From Helicobacter bizzozeronii CCUG 35545 (GTDB lineage: Bacteria; Campylobacterota; Campylobacteria; Campylobacterales; Helicobacteraceae): a stretch of DNA of 64,000 nucleotides. The translations under genes were made by a program, and so were the position numbers. Shown here one piece after another: positions 51,402 through 59,912 of the stretch; positions within the stretch are counted from its first letter, which is position 1, and the number at the start of each line of letters is the position of its first letter. The notes under the pieces were generated by a model that saw only the letters and a program-made list of their open reading frames with translations, had not been told where the DNA came from and searched no databases. The DNA lies in the NCBI GenBank assembly GCA_000263275.1, contig CAGP01000064.1, forward strand, positions 1 through 64,000. The letters run 5' to 3'.

Positions 51402-52153
51402 TGCAACTAGGTTCTAAAATCCAGCAAGTTAAAGGCGTGGCTTGCAGCTTAGAAATTTTTGAAAGCCCGGTCTTTGGGCTTGTGGCTAAGGTTTTGGGCG
51501 CACAAGAAGAGGTGTTTTTGCAAAAATACCCCTTTTTGCAGAGCGAATTTTTAGCCCATGTGGGGGGGGGTGTTCTGCCTGAGATTGGACATGCCCTCGT
51601 GGTGGGGGGATTTGATTTAGAGGTGGCTTTTGAACTCTTAGGGCATGCTAAAAGCGTGGCATTTATCCAAGAGGAATCTAAAATTTTACACGCCCTTAAA
51701 GCCTTTTTCCCCCATTTTGAGGAAGTGATCGCCCATGCCAACTTCAAACACCATGCCAAGATGATCGATTTGGAAATTCAAAAATACGATCTGATCATCG
51801 ATTTGCACACGCCCAATGCCCACCAAATCGATGGCTTGCAACGCATGTTAAGCCCTCAAGGTATTTTGTTGTTGCGCGCCCCCCACCCGCTATTAGACCC
51901 ACAAGGTTTTAAAAGCACCCTCGAGCACTTGCATGGCTATTTTTCGGTTCTCATGCCCTACATAAACCCTTATGATGTGCGCCCCTTGTGCTACCTCTTT
52001 GCCTCCAAGCATTACCACCCCGAGGCGGATTTGCGCTTGCAAAAGGTGGATATGCTCGAGGGGCTCAAACACTATAACGCCCAAGTGCATACCAGTGCCT
52101 TTTGCCAGCCCAACTGGCTTAAGAGTGCGTATTTAGGGTTGTTGAAAAATTGA
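51401..52153 (+). CDS. speE: Spermidine synthase-like protein
   Basis: 250 residues, related to H. pylori HP0832. Rossmann-type methyltransferase fold: ALVVGGFDLEVAFELLGH, VAFIQEESK and KYDLIIDLHTP. It lacks the canonical GGGDGG loop and DxxD gatekeeper of standard spermidine synthases, as is known for the divergent Helicobacter enzyme. The start is the ATG at 51401, inside the ggt stop codon. Intact. Followed by coaE with a 4-base overlap, the H. pylori order. Confidence 0.85.
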   Translation: MQLGSKIQQVKGVACSLEIFESPVFGLVAKVLGAQEEVFLQKYPFLQSEFLAHVGGGVLPEIGHALVVGGFDLEVAFELLGHAKSVAFIQEESKILHALKAFFPHFEEVIAHANFKHHAKMIDLEIQKYDLIIDLHTPNAHQIDGLQRMLSPQGILLLRAPHPLLDPQGFKSTLEHLHGYFSVLMPYINPYDVRPLCYLFASKHYHPEADLRLQKVDMLEGLKHYNAQVHTSAFCQPNWLKSAYLGLLKN

Positions 52154-52755
52154 GCTTGGCATACGCTTTTGTGCTCACCGGGGGGATTGGCACGGGCAAG
52201 AGCACGGCGGCTAATCTTTTACGCCTGCATGGTTACCAAGTGCTGGATGCGGATAAAATCGCCCACCAACTCCTAGACCAACACGCCCTAGAGATTCAAG
52301 CCCTATTTGCAGAGGATATTTTAAATGCGGGTAAGATTAATCGCCCCAAACTAGGCGAGCTTGTTTTTGCCAATACAAGCAAACGCCACCTACTAGAGGG
52401 CTTTATCCACCCCAAAGTGCGCCAAGAACTCTTAGAGCAAGCCCAAGGCTTAGAAACCCACCGCCAACCCTATTTTTTAGACATCCCGCTTTACTACGAA
52501 GTGCAGGGGGTTAAAAGCTATGGGATCACCCAAGTGGTGCTAGTCTATGCGCCTAGAGAAGTGCAAATCCAAAGGGTCGCCCAAAGAGATCATTTAACCC
52601 CCCACCAAATCACCCAAAGACTCAACGCCCAAATGGATATTGAGATCAAAAAATCTTTAAGCCCCCTTGTGCTGGATAATTCTAAGGATTTAAAACACCT
52701 GCAACAAGAGATCGAGGGGCTGATCTTAGAGCTGCCTAAGATATGCCAACCATGA
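52150..52755 (+). CDS. coaE: Dephospho-CoA kinase
   Basis: Last step of coenzyme A synthesis. It starts at TTG 52150, overlapping the speE stop (TTGA). P-loop LTGGIGTGKSTAANLL, then VLDADKIAHQLLD with the substrate-binding Asp, the lid region RVAQRDHLTPHQITQRL, and a C-terminal helix. 201 residues, intact. Its stop overlaps the next ATG (ATGA). Confidence 0.94.
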   Translation: MSLAYAFVLTGGIGTGKSTAANLLRLHGYQVLDADKIAHQLLDQHALEIQALFAEDILNAGKINRPKLGELVFANTSKRHLLEGFIHPKVRQELLEQAQGLETHRQPYFLDIPLYYEVQGVKSYGITQVVLVYAPREVQIQRVAQRDHLTPHQITQRLNAQMDIEIKKSLSPLVLDNSKDLKHLQQEIEGLILELPKICQP

Positions 52756-53287
52756 AGACAAAAACAATCATCTGTAGCCTAGCTTTGTTGTTGTGTGCCT
52801 GCGCGCCCAAGCATTCTAGCTTGGCTAGCCAAGTTACCTTTGATATTGGCTATCAAGGCGGGGTAGTCAAAACTTATTGGCGCAAACTGGGCGATAAACC
52901 CGCAAAAGAATTTGTTTTGGGGGTAATAATGGGTTTTTCTTATTATGGCGAGACACCTACAAACAAGCACGGATCGCCACACGCACCCTAGAGCCGGGCA
53001 TTTATTACTTGGCTAGCTTTGAGGTGCAGGTGGGTGATCGCTTGCTTAAAAGCCAAACCACCTTGCCACAATGGCGCACGGGCTGGGATTTTGCCAAAAA
53101 TGAGCCTTTGTTTTTAGCCTTTGAACTTAAGCCCAACACCCCCTTAAAACTCCCCCCGGTGGAACTTTCTATCCAGCACATTTTAAGGGATAAAAAACAC
53201 GGGATTAAAGAAAGTTATAAAGCCAATTTCCTTTTAGATGACCCCTTAGGAGTTTGGCAGCGTGGAATCTACACCCGTTCATTTTAA
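52752..53287 (+). CDS. Hypothetical lipoprotein downstream of coaE (frameshift)
   Basis: The ATG overlaps the coaE stop. Signal peptide IICSLALLLCAC gives a lipobox Cys near residue 17. The frame breaks at GGG/T5 52931-52938 and needs one extra base: MGFFLLWRDTYKQARIATRTL leads into LEPGIYYLASFEVQVGDRLL. The corrected length is about 178 residues with a beta-rich C-terminal half. No family recognised. Sharing an operon with speE-coaE says little about its job. Confidence 0.7.
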
Positions 53288-53300
53288 AAGAGAAGTTTGC

Positions 53301-53306
53301 TATAAT
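53301..53306 (+). promoter_or_regulatory. -10 box upstream of plsY
   Basis: TTTGCTATAATCC, consensus extended -10, 20 bases before the ATG, which also has a strong AGGAGG ribosome site. Confidence 0.65.
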
Positions 53307-53326
53307 CCCCCCTTTAGGAGGCTTGC

Positions 53327-53989
53327 ATGGAAAATCTGCTGATCTTTTTGAGCAATATCAATGTGATCTTTTACATCTTGGGCTATTTGATCGGGGGGAT
53401 TCCCTTTGGGTTTGTGATGATGAAGGTGCTTTACAAGGTGGATATCACCAAAGAGGGGAGTGGGGGGATTGGGGCGACCAATGTCTGCCGTGTGGCTAAA
53501 GGTCTTGATCCCCAAAGGGCTAAGAGACTGGGGAGTATCTGCTTGGTGTTGGATTTGATCAAGGGGATTGTGCCCGTGCTGGCTTCTAAAATGGCGGGTT
53601 TGAATTTTGAAGCCCAGTGGATGGTGGCGATTTTAACCATCATCGGGCATTGCTATTCGCCCTACCTTAACTTCAAGGGCGGTAAGGGAGTGAGCACCAC
53701 AATGGGGGCAGTCCTCTTGCTTATTCCTATAGAGAGCCTAATTGGGCTCACACTTTGGGCAATCATTGGCAAGGGGCTTAAAATCTCCTCTCTAGCCTCC
53801 ATTGCGGGTGTGGGTCTAGCCACTCTCTTGGTGTTTTTCTTGCCCTCTTGGGGCATCCCAGCCTCTGTTAATATCTTGCATGAGGTGGGCACACCTACGC
53901 CGATGGTGCTTGTCTTTGTTTTCACCCTTTATAAACATTGGTCTAACCTGCTTAACTTGCTGAGTGGGCGCGAGAAAAAGATTTTATAG
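53327..53989 (+). CDS. plsY: Glycerol-3-phosphate acyltransferase PlsY
   Basis: Inner membrane enzyme that moves the acyl group from acyl-phosphate to glycerol-3-phosphate, starting phospholipid synthesis. Signature regions are GGIPFGFVMMK, SGGIGATNVCRV, DLIKGIVPVL and NFKGGKGVSTTMG. Five to six helices in 220 residues, intact. It precedes folB by 7 bases, as HP1509-HP1510 in H. pylori. Confidence 0.95.
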   Translation: MENLLIFLSNINVIFYILGYLIGGIPFGFVMMKVLYKVDITKEGSGGIGATNVCRVAKGLDPQRAKRLGSICLVLDLIKGIVPVLASKMAGLNFEAQWMVAILTIIGHCYSPYLNFKGGKGVSTTMGAVLLLIPIESLIGLTLWAIIGKGLKISSLASIAGVGLATLLVFFLPSWGIPASVNILHEVGTPTPMVLVFVFTLYKHWSNLLNLLSGREKKIL

Positions 53990-53996
53990 GCTAGCC

Positions 53997-54342
53997 ATGA
54001 CTTTGTTGATTGAAAATTACCAACTCGATGTGCTCATTGGCACAATGGTGAGCGAACAGAGCCACCCCCCAGCCTGTCTTGATTAATCTCCAAGTGGAAT
54101 ACAACTACCCCCATGATCACAAGGGTAAGGACTATTTGGACTACATGGACTTGCTGGAAGTGGTGCAAAATAAGTTTGCCACCACGCAATACCCGCTCTT
54201 AGAACAAGCCCTAGAGGAAATCACGGCATGGCTTAAAACCTGCTTCCCATCGATCACGCATATTGATATGGAGATCAAAAAACCCCAAGCTTGCCAAAAG
54301 GCCCTAGTGGGGGCTAGATTGAGCCAAACTTTTGAGGGGTAG
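53997..54342 (+). CDS. folB: Dihydroneopterin aldolase (frameshift)
   Basis: Folate pathway enzyme. Starts at ATG 53997 (MTLLIENYQLDVLIGTMVSEQ). The frame breaks at C6 54065-54070; removing one C gives SEQSHPQPVLINLQVEYNY and the rest of the tunnelling fold, with LDYMDLLEVVQNKF and the C-terminal substrate-binding Lys in MEIKKPQAC. The corrected length is 114 residues. Followed immediately by a small lipoprotein. Confidence 0.88.
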
Positions 54343-54346
54343 TGGT

Positions 54347-54604
54347 GTGGCAAAATGGGTTGTGACTCTGCTCTGTTTAGCCCTTTTAAATGCATGCCAA
54401 CAACCCCCCAGCCCCAAGCCCGCAAAATTTGAATTTAACAACACCGAAACCTTTAAACGCCAAGAGTTGCAACAACGCCAAAGCAACCAGCCTAGCGATC
54501 TATTCAAAACCGATGCGAGCATCAATGTGTCCTCCAACCAAACCCACACACGCACGCTTTCTAGCGACTTGGCTAGAATGAGCATTGATGGGGCATATCA
54601 GTAA
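54347..54604 (+). CDS. Small lipoprotein downstream of folB
   Basis: GTG at 54347 opens a signal peptide (MAKWVVTLLCLALLNAC) with a lipobox ending at Cys17. A TTG at 54332 is an alternative start. The mature 68 residues are polar, rich in Gln, Asn and Ser (FKRQELQQRQSNQPSDL), without an evident fold. Envelope location is likely, function unknown. The following 60 bases to 54665 hold no gene that I can see. Confidence 0.65.
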   Translation: MAKWVVTLLCLALLNACQQPPSPKPAKFEFNNTETFKRQELQQRQSNQPSDLFKTDASINVSSNQTHTRTLSSDLARMSIDGAYQ

Positions 54605-54665
54605 TGTCATATTCTTGTTATTACGCTGTGATAGCTTTGTGAAAAGATTTTAATGATAACTTCTC

Positions 54666-55737
54666 TTAAATACCAAAAGCCTTTTCTAGCACCCGATCAA
54701 AAGAGTCAAACACATTGCCTAAATCAATAGGGTAACTCTCTTTGCCAATATGAATCTTTTTATTTTGGCTATCCGCACAAATGCGTTTGTTATGGATTTT
54801 AAAATGGGTGCTTTTGGGGTAATCTTTTTCTTTATTGTCGTTAATGTAGGGACTAAGCCTGGCGGCATTTTTTTCTTGGCAGTAGAAATAAAAGCCATAC
54901 CCCAATAGATCAAGAGCCGTGCTGTAATAACGCCTTGTGCCATTGCAAAGAAAAACCCTGATCATCATGTTATCGTGCCATTCAAAAGCAATGCGGCGAC
55001 TCTCCCTATAAGACCCTTTCTTTTCATTTAAAAAATCAAACAAGCCAGCTTACTTAATCAAGAGTTGATCCCACCACTTCCTTTGTAAAAATACATTGCT
55101 TTTGGTGTAGCCCTTCCAAAAATGACACATTTTCTTTTCTAGGTCCTCCGCTCCGCCCAATCCATCCAAGAATGTTTTAAAAATAGGGAAATCCCTTATT
55201 TAGGCTTCCCTCTAAAAGATCATGGAGCGCATCGCAATCCAAGAAGTGTTGGGTGGGGTTGTTGCCATAAAAGTAGTTGGTGTAATAAAAGCTATAATCC
55301 CCCACACATAAAAATGCCCTTTGGAACAGGGCAAAGTGTTGGTCTAAAAAATCCGCGCTATAAATTTGCATGGTGAGCGTGGCGTATTGTTGGAACTTCG
55401 CTAGGTTGGGAGAGTTATAGCTAGAGTTTTTGCTAAATGGGGCTTTTTCATCAAAATGCACATCGCTAAAATTGAGCAAAAAATCCACCCAACCACACAA
55501 GAATTTGTGCTTGCTAGTTTCATTGAGGATTGCCTCCCACCCCTCTTTAGTTTGGCGATCTTGTAAGATCAAGCGGGCTTTGCACACTTTAAGGGCGTAA
55601 ATGTCAGAGTGGAAGTTATGGGTGGGGTGTTGGTCTAAAAAGCGGTAAATATCTTGCGCACCCGGGGCAATAAAATTGAATATTGCCCAAAACTCTTAAG
55701 GCTTGTAGGGTCGCCTAAGCGGTGGTTTTCAATGAAG
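54666..55737 (-). pseudogene. C-terminal fragment of a DUF262-like protein, broken
   Basis: Three pieces are joined by eye. From 55737: HFIENHRLGDPTSLKSFGQY, a break near 55677 (one base missing), then APGAQDIYRFLDQHP and WEAILNETSKHKFLCGWVDF through AFLCVGDYSFYYTNYFYG; a break at A5 55179-55183 (one extra) leads into FKTFLDGLGGAEDLE. An in-frame TAA at 55050-55052 then separates the last 125 residues (LFDFLNEKKGSYRESRR). The pattern W-ll, FL.G...fLL, and RAFL..GDY recalls the C-terminal part of large DUF262 proteins, but this is a visual match. No N-terminus exists: the reading frame ends at the serB fragment. Confidence 0.5.
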
Positions 55738-56202
55738 TGCTGTGGCGATGCTTAAGGGCATGGATGCATGCAAGGCTCAAGAAATTTGCCAAAACTTGCC
55801 CCTGCATATAGGGGCGCACGAGGTGGTGCAGGGCTTGCACCAAAGGGGCTATAAGGTGGTGTGTTTTAGCGGGGGCTTTACATGGGCGACTGGGTTTTTT
55901 TAAAGAAAAATTAGGGCTAGATGGGCACTTTAGCAACACCCTACACACCAAAGAGGGGGTATTAAGCGGTGCGGTGAGTGGTCCTATGATGCGCTCTGAC
56001 TCTAAAGCCGAGATGTTAGCCAGTCTGCAAGAATTATTGCAAGTCAAGCACACCTTAGCTATAGGCGATGGGGCTAATGATATTAGCATGTTTAAATTAG
56101 CTGATCTTAGTGTGGCTTTTAATGCCAAAGAGATCACCAAAAAAAGCCGCCAGCGTGGTGGCACAAACCCTAGACTTGCGGGAGATTTTGGATTATGCTT
56201 AA
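55738..56202 (+). pseudogene. serB: Phosphoserine phosphatase, 5'-truncated (two frameshifts)
   Basis: Homologous to the last two thirds of SerB: VAMLKGMDACKAQEICQNLP, VVCFSGGFTWATG, HFSNTLHTKEG and the Asp motif AIGDGANDISMFK, ending LREILDYA. Breaks at T7 55895-55901 (FFKEKLGLDG) and A7 56139-56145 (ITKKAASVVAQ) each need one base less. The N-terminal 60 or so residues with the catalytic DxDxT motif are absent; the sequence upstream of about 55738 reads as another gene on the opposite strand. As it stands no active enzyme can be made here. See the junction finding. Confidence 0.8.
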
Positions 56203-56277
56203 CTCCTAAGATAACCTACGGTTTTTGTTGTGTTTATGATCATAAGCCCCTATTTTGTAATAACCTCTTTGATTCCA

Positions 56278-57540
56278 TTAGTCTTGAATCACAGACTCCA
56301 CCTTACCTATAATCTTTTCATAAGTGTATTCTTTAACCGTATGGTGCATTTCTTGGGACATTTGGTTGTAATAATCTGGATCGCCCAGTAAGGCATTGAT
56401 TTTTGTAGCCATCTCCAAAGGGCTATTAATGATTAATTCTGCACACAAATCCCGGACATTACCCACATCGGTGCAAATAAAGGGGATACCAAATTGCATG
56501 CTCTCCAAAATCACCATAGGAAAGCCCTCTTCATGGCTGGCGTGCAAAAAGAGTGTGGCTTTTTTAAAAATCTCCAACACTTGCTCGCGTGGGAGTTGGT
56601 ATAAAAAATGCACCTCTCTAGTGCCGTATGTGTGATCCAGCTGTGTTTTTAGAGTCTTGAGAGAATCAAGGGTATCCCCGGCATTTAAAAACCCCACAAA
56701 AACCAAAGGAATGTCTGCTTCACTGCGGTAGTAAGCCTCTAGCACGGCATCTTGACCCTTTTCCTTGTAGTAGCTTGAAACATTCAACACATAAGGCCCA
56801 TCGCTCCAATTCTCTAGCAGGTTGTGGGTTGTGGGTTGTGGGCGTAAATAGCTTCTTGGTAAGGTTTTAGGCGGGCAAATATCTTTTTCAAAAACCCCAT
56901 TGGGCAACACATCGATATTGGGGCAATAGGGCTCAAAATACGCATACCCATGGCTACGCTTGTGCAAGAAAAAGACCCGATCATAGTCTTTTAAACATTG
57001 CTTGAGTTTGGCGCGCAACAAGGGAATGTAGGCGTTTAATCTGTAACGCTCAGGGCTATAGAGAATTTTTTTGGCCCAAAGTTTGAGGCGTTGCACAAAG
57101 CCTTTGGGGCCACCATGCATGAGTGCATATTCCCCATGGGATCGCAAGATTTTCTTTTTAGCGGAACACATAGGCAATAAGTCAAAAGTCAGATCACTTG
57201 TCCAAGCCCAAATCCCAGAAGCGATGAACAGATCGCACTCAAAGTAATGCACAAAGTCCTGATAGAGTGCCACCTCGCCCTTCCAGCCCTCTTTGTCATA
57301 AATGTCCATCTCGATCACAAACAAGCGGGGTGCAATTTCGATGGCTTCTCTGCGTATCGAACCACTAGAAACAATTGAGATACCACCCTCCCTTTTGAGT
57401 TGGAGCGGGCCATAGGTGTTTGTTGTGATCACATAGACCACATGCCCGGCTTGGGCTAAGGCGTAGGTGAGATTATAATCGGCAGTGGCTCTGCCCGCCT
57501 GTAGAGGGTAATATTGCTCGGTGCTGTAAAGAACAACCAT
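56278..57540 (-). CDS. Glycosyltransferase family 4 protein
   Basis: 420 residues, GT-B fold. N-terminal MVVLYSTEQYYPLQAGRATADYN, the usual GT4 beginning. The C-terminal donor domain has GPYVLNVSSYYKEKGQDAVLEAY and EX7E in SHEEGFPMVILESMQFG. GAGGA lies before the ATG. It diverges from a paralogue at 57670 (QYYPLQ.G.A.ADY. shared), pointing to an inverted duplication. It probably acts on a surface glycan; sugar and acceptor are unknown. Confidence 0.88.
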   Translation of the reverse strand: MVVLYSTEQYYPLQAGRATADYNLTYALAQAGHVVYVITTNTYGPLQLKREGGISIVSSGSIRREAIEIAPRLFVIEMDIYDKEGWKGEVALYQDFVHYFECDLFIASGIWAWTSDLTFDLLPMCSAKKKILRSHGEYALMHGGPKGFVQRLKLWAKKILYSPERYRLNAYIPLLRAKLKQCLKDYDRVFFLHKRSHGYAYFEPYCPNIDVLPNGVFEKDICPPKTLPRSYLRPQPTTHNLLENWSDGPYVLNVSSYYKEKGQDAVLEAYYRSEADIPLVFVGFLNAGDTLDSLKTLKTQLDHTYGTREVHFLYQLPREQVLEIFKKATLFLHASHEEGFPMVILESMQFGIPFICTDVGNVRDLCAELIINSPLEMATKINALLGDPDYYNQMSQEMHHTVKEYTYEKIIGKVESVIQD

Positions 57541-57635
57541 TGGGCATCCTCAATCTAGATATGGCTCATACTAGCTAAACTTAGATTAAAACCAAAATAA
57601 CGCTAATAATTAACAAGCCTAGCAAGCCCTTGTGT

Positions 57636-57641
57636 TATAAT
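57636..57641 (+). promoter_or_regulatory. -10 box upstream of the second GT4 gene
   Basis: TTGTGTTATAATCCCC, extended -10, 29 bases before the ATG at 57670; AGGA lies just before the start codon. Confidence 0.55.
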
Positions 57642-57669
57642 CCCCTATATTCTCAAACTTAGGATTCCC

Positions 57670-58949
57670 ATGCGCATTCTCTTTTGCACCAGCCAGTATT
57701 ACCCCTTGCAACTAGGGTGGGCAATGGCAGATTACCACTTGAGCCTAGCCCTTGCTAGGGCAGGGCACAGCGTCTTTGTCTGCACCAGTGATACCGACAC
57801 GCTCGGGTTGCAAACCCTCCAATGGGAGGGCATAACGCACAACCTCACCAGTGGCAACACCACCAAAGAGGCCATAGAAATCGCCCCTAATCTGTTTGTA
57901 ATTGGGTTTCATATCTATACGGAAGGCTATTTGACTAAGGGCGAGATTGTTGCTTACCGGGATTTTGTGGTGCATTTTGATGGCGATCTCCTGTTTTGCT
58001 CAGGAATTGCCAATGCCCACACCCTGCACTGGGCGTGCGATCTGCTCTATGATTTGTTGCCCACTTTGAAAGTTAAAAAAAATAATTGCGCTTGGAGGAT
58101 ACGCCCCCTATTTGGCAAGACCATTCATGGAAGCGCCGCTTTAAAGAAATCGCCAAGATCTGCTTGCTCCGCTTGGGTAAAGAAAAGAACTATTTTAGGT
58201 GGCTCAAACGCACGCTTGAAACGCACCTTAAAGACTTTGATCGTGTGTTTTTCCTAAGCCAAGACACGCATGCCTACCACACTTTGAGTCCCCTTTGTTC
58301 TAAAGTCGGTATTTTACCCCATGGGGTTTTACAGACCTACCCTTCTAAGAGTTTGCAACTCCCCTTAAATGTGCCCACAGAACCTAGCGGGGATTTAGAA
58401 ACCCTGATGCAAAAACCCTATTTGCTCAGTGTCTCTAATTACAGCCTGCATAACAACCATGATCAAATTTTGCAAGCCTATTATTTAAGCCAAGCACAAA
58501 TCCCCTTGATCTTTGTGGGGTCCTACAACGATTCGCACACCTTAGGCATGCTCAAAACCCGCAAGCAAGAACTCGATGACCAACATGGCTTTAAACCCGT
58601 GTTTTTTTTGCATTTTTTAGAACGCCCACAAGTCTTGGACCTCTTTGCCCATGCCACTTTGTTTTTGCACGCTGCCCCCCATTTATGCTACCCCTTGGTG
58701 ATCTTAGAGAGCATGCAATATGGCTTGCCCTTTGTGTGCATGGATATTGGGCAAGTCAAGCAACTTTGTGCCGATCTGGTGGTGCAAACCCCCCAGAAAA
58801 TGGCGCATAAAATCGATTCCTTGCTCAGCGACCCGCAGTATTACAACCAAATCGCCCAGACCCTGCATGCCACGATTCAAAACTACACTTACGATCAGAT
58901 CCTCCCCCCATTTTTAGAGACTCTTAGCGCAGATGGGCGTAGCGTTTGA
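57670..58949 (+). CDS. Glycosyltransferase family 4 paralogue with altered EX7E motif (frameshift)
   Basis: Begins MRILFCTSQYYPLQLGWAMADYH, clearly a paralogue of the neighbouring gene. The frame breaks at 58077-58088 (A8-TAATT); adding one T gives KKNNLRLEDTPPIWQDHSW. The C-terminal domain reads HAAPHLCYPLVILESMQYG: the first Glu of EX7E is replaced by Leu while the second is kept. About 426 residues when corrected. Its last 26 bases overlap the convergent GT25 gene. Activity may be lost or changed. Confidence 0.82.
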
Positions 58950-59781
58950 GAAACAAGCGGTAATAATAATAACGGCGGGTCGTGAAGAAAGCAGAGGTCA
59001 AAAAGCGGGTGAGGAATCGCATAGAGGGTTTATAGGTGCTGGTCCGTAAGTCAGTAGAATCGTCTGATGTGATCGTTGAAATCGTGTGGTATTTACTAAA
59101 CCCCGCACTCAAAGGGATATAGGTGAAATTGGGGATTTTATGGGCATGCACTAAAGAAAGTAGGTTATCAGCTGGCTCGGTGAAGTGCAAACTCGCACTC
59201 ACAAAGGCTTTTGCTGCCTTGGGAGTGAGGTAATAAGCAGATGCGGCAAAGACATCAAAGGCAGACAAATAAAAATGCTCTTTTAAAATCACTTCAACTT
59301 TGGGGTCGGTGGGCAGCACTTGCGACCCGCCTATGTGGGCAATGGCCGATCTTTTGGTTTTGATCTCCCAAAAGGTGGCAAATAAGCGCACAAAATCAAA
59401 GGGGCTTTGCACGCAATGCGCCACGCTTTCATAAAAATTAGGTTTGAGCATCACATCATCTTCTAAAACCACGATGGGGTGGTTTAGTTCAATGCACTTA
59501 AGCCATAGCATATAATGGCTGGCATAACAACCTAGCTCCTCGGGCAGTAACTCCCGCCCGTGCATGCCTCTAAACCATTCGCTCTCTTTAAGCCATTTAG
59601 GGGAATAGGAATTTTCAATCAATCCACTTTTAAAATAATCGCTGTGCTTGTCAATGGCATCAAAAATTTGGAATTGCAATTTGAGATCGCCTTCTTGAGC
59701 GGGTGGGTTGTCGATGATGCTTTGGCAATGCGCACGCCGGGGGTGATCTTTGAGTGAAATAAAATAAATGGGTAAGATCAT
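58924..59781 (-). CDS. Glycosyltransferase family 25 (LPS galactosyltransferase type)
   Basis: Start ATG 59781 (MILPIYFISLKDHPRRAH) after AAGGA; an upstream in-frame start at 59802 is less likely. GT25 signatures: IYFISLKDHPRR, GCYASHYMLWL and the DxD-type PIVVLEDDVML. The C-terminus is basic and aromatic (TTRRYYYYRLFLKRYAHLR), suiting membrane association. This family adds galactose or related sugars to LPS outer core/Lewis chains in Helicobacter. 285 residues, intact, with its own -10 box. Confidence 0.88.
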   Translation of the reverse strand: MILPIYFISLKDHPRRAHCQSIIDNPPAQEGDLKLQFQIFDAIDKHSDYFKSGLIENSYSPKWLKESEWFRGMHGRELLPEELGCYASHYMLWLKCIELNHPIVVLEDDVMLKPNFYESVAHCVQSPFDFVRLFATFWEIKTKRSAIAHIGGSQVLPTDPKVEVILKEHFYLSAFDVFAASAYYLTPKAAKAFVSASLHFTEPADNLLSLVHAHKIPNFTYIPLSAGFSKYHTISTITSDDSTDLRTSTYKPSMRFLTRFLTSAFFTTRRYYYYRLFLKRYAHLR

Positions 59782-59828
59782 GGACATCCTTAAATTAATC
59801 AAAATCCCAAAATGGGCAAATCCTTAGC

Positions 59829-59834
59829 ATTATA
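59829..59834 (-). promoter_or_regulatory. -10 box upstream of the GT25 gene
   Basis: The minus strand reads TAAGTTATAATGC; TATAAT lies 48 bases before the ATG at 59781, in the 130-base gap after the glycan operon. Confidence 0.5.
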
Positions 59835-59912
59835 ACTTAAAACCAGCAAGTAAGGGCAATTACCAACACTTAGCAGGCAACCATGTTTTCTGTGCCAATT
59901 TTCTAAAACCAC

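Noticed and set aside
55715-56164. 149-codon minus-strand frame opposite serB
   Set aside because: The plus strand encodes unmistakable SerB motifs (GDGAND); the minus frame is low-quality Leu/Ser/His-rich antisense.
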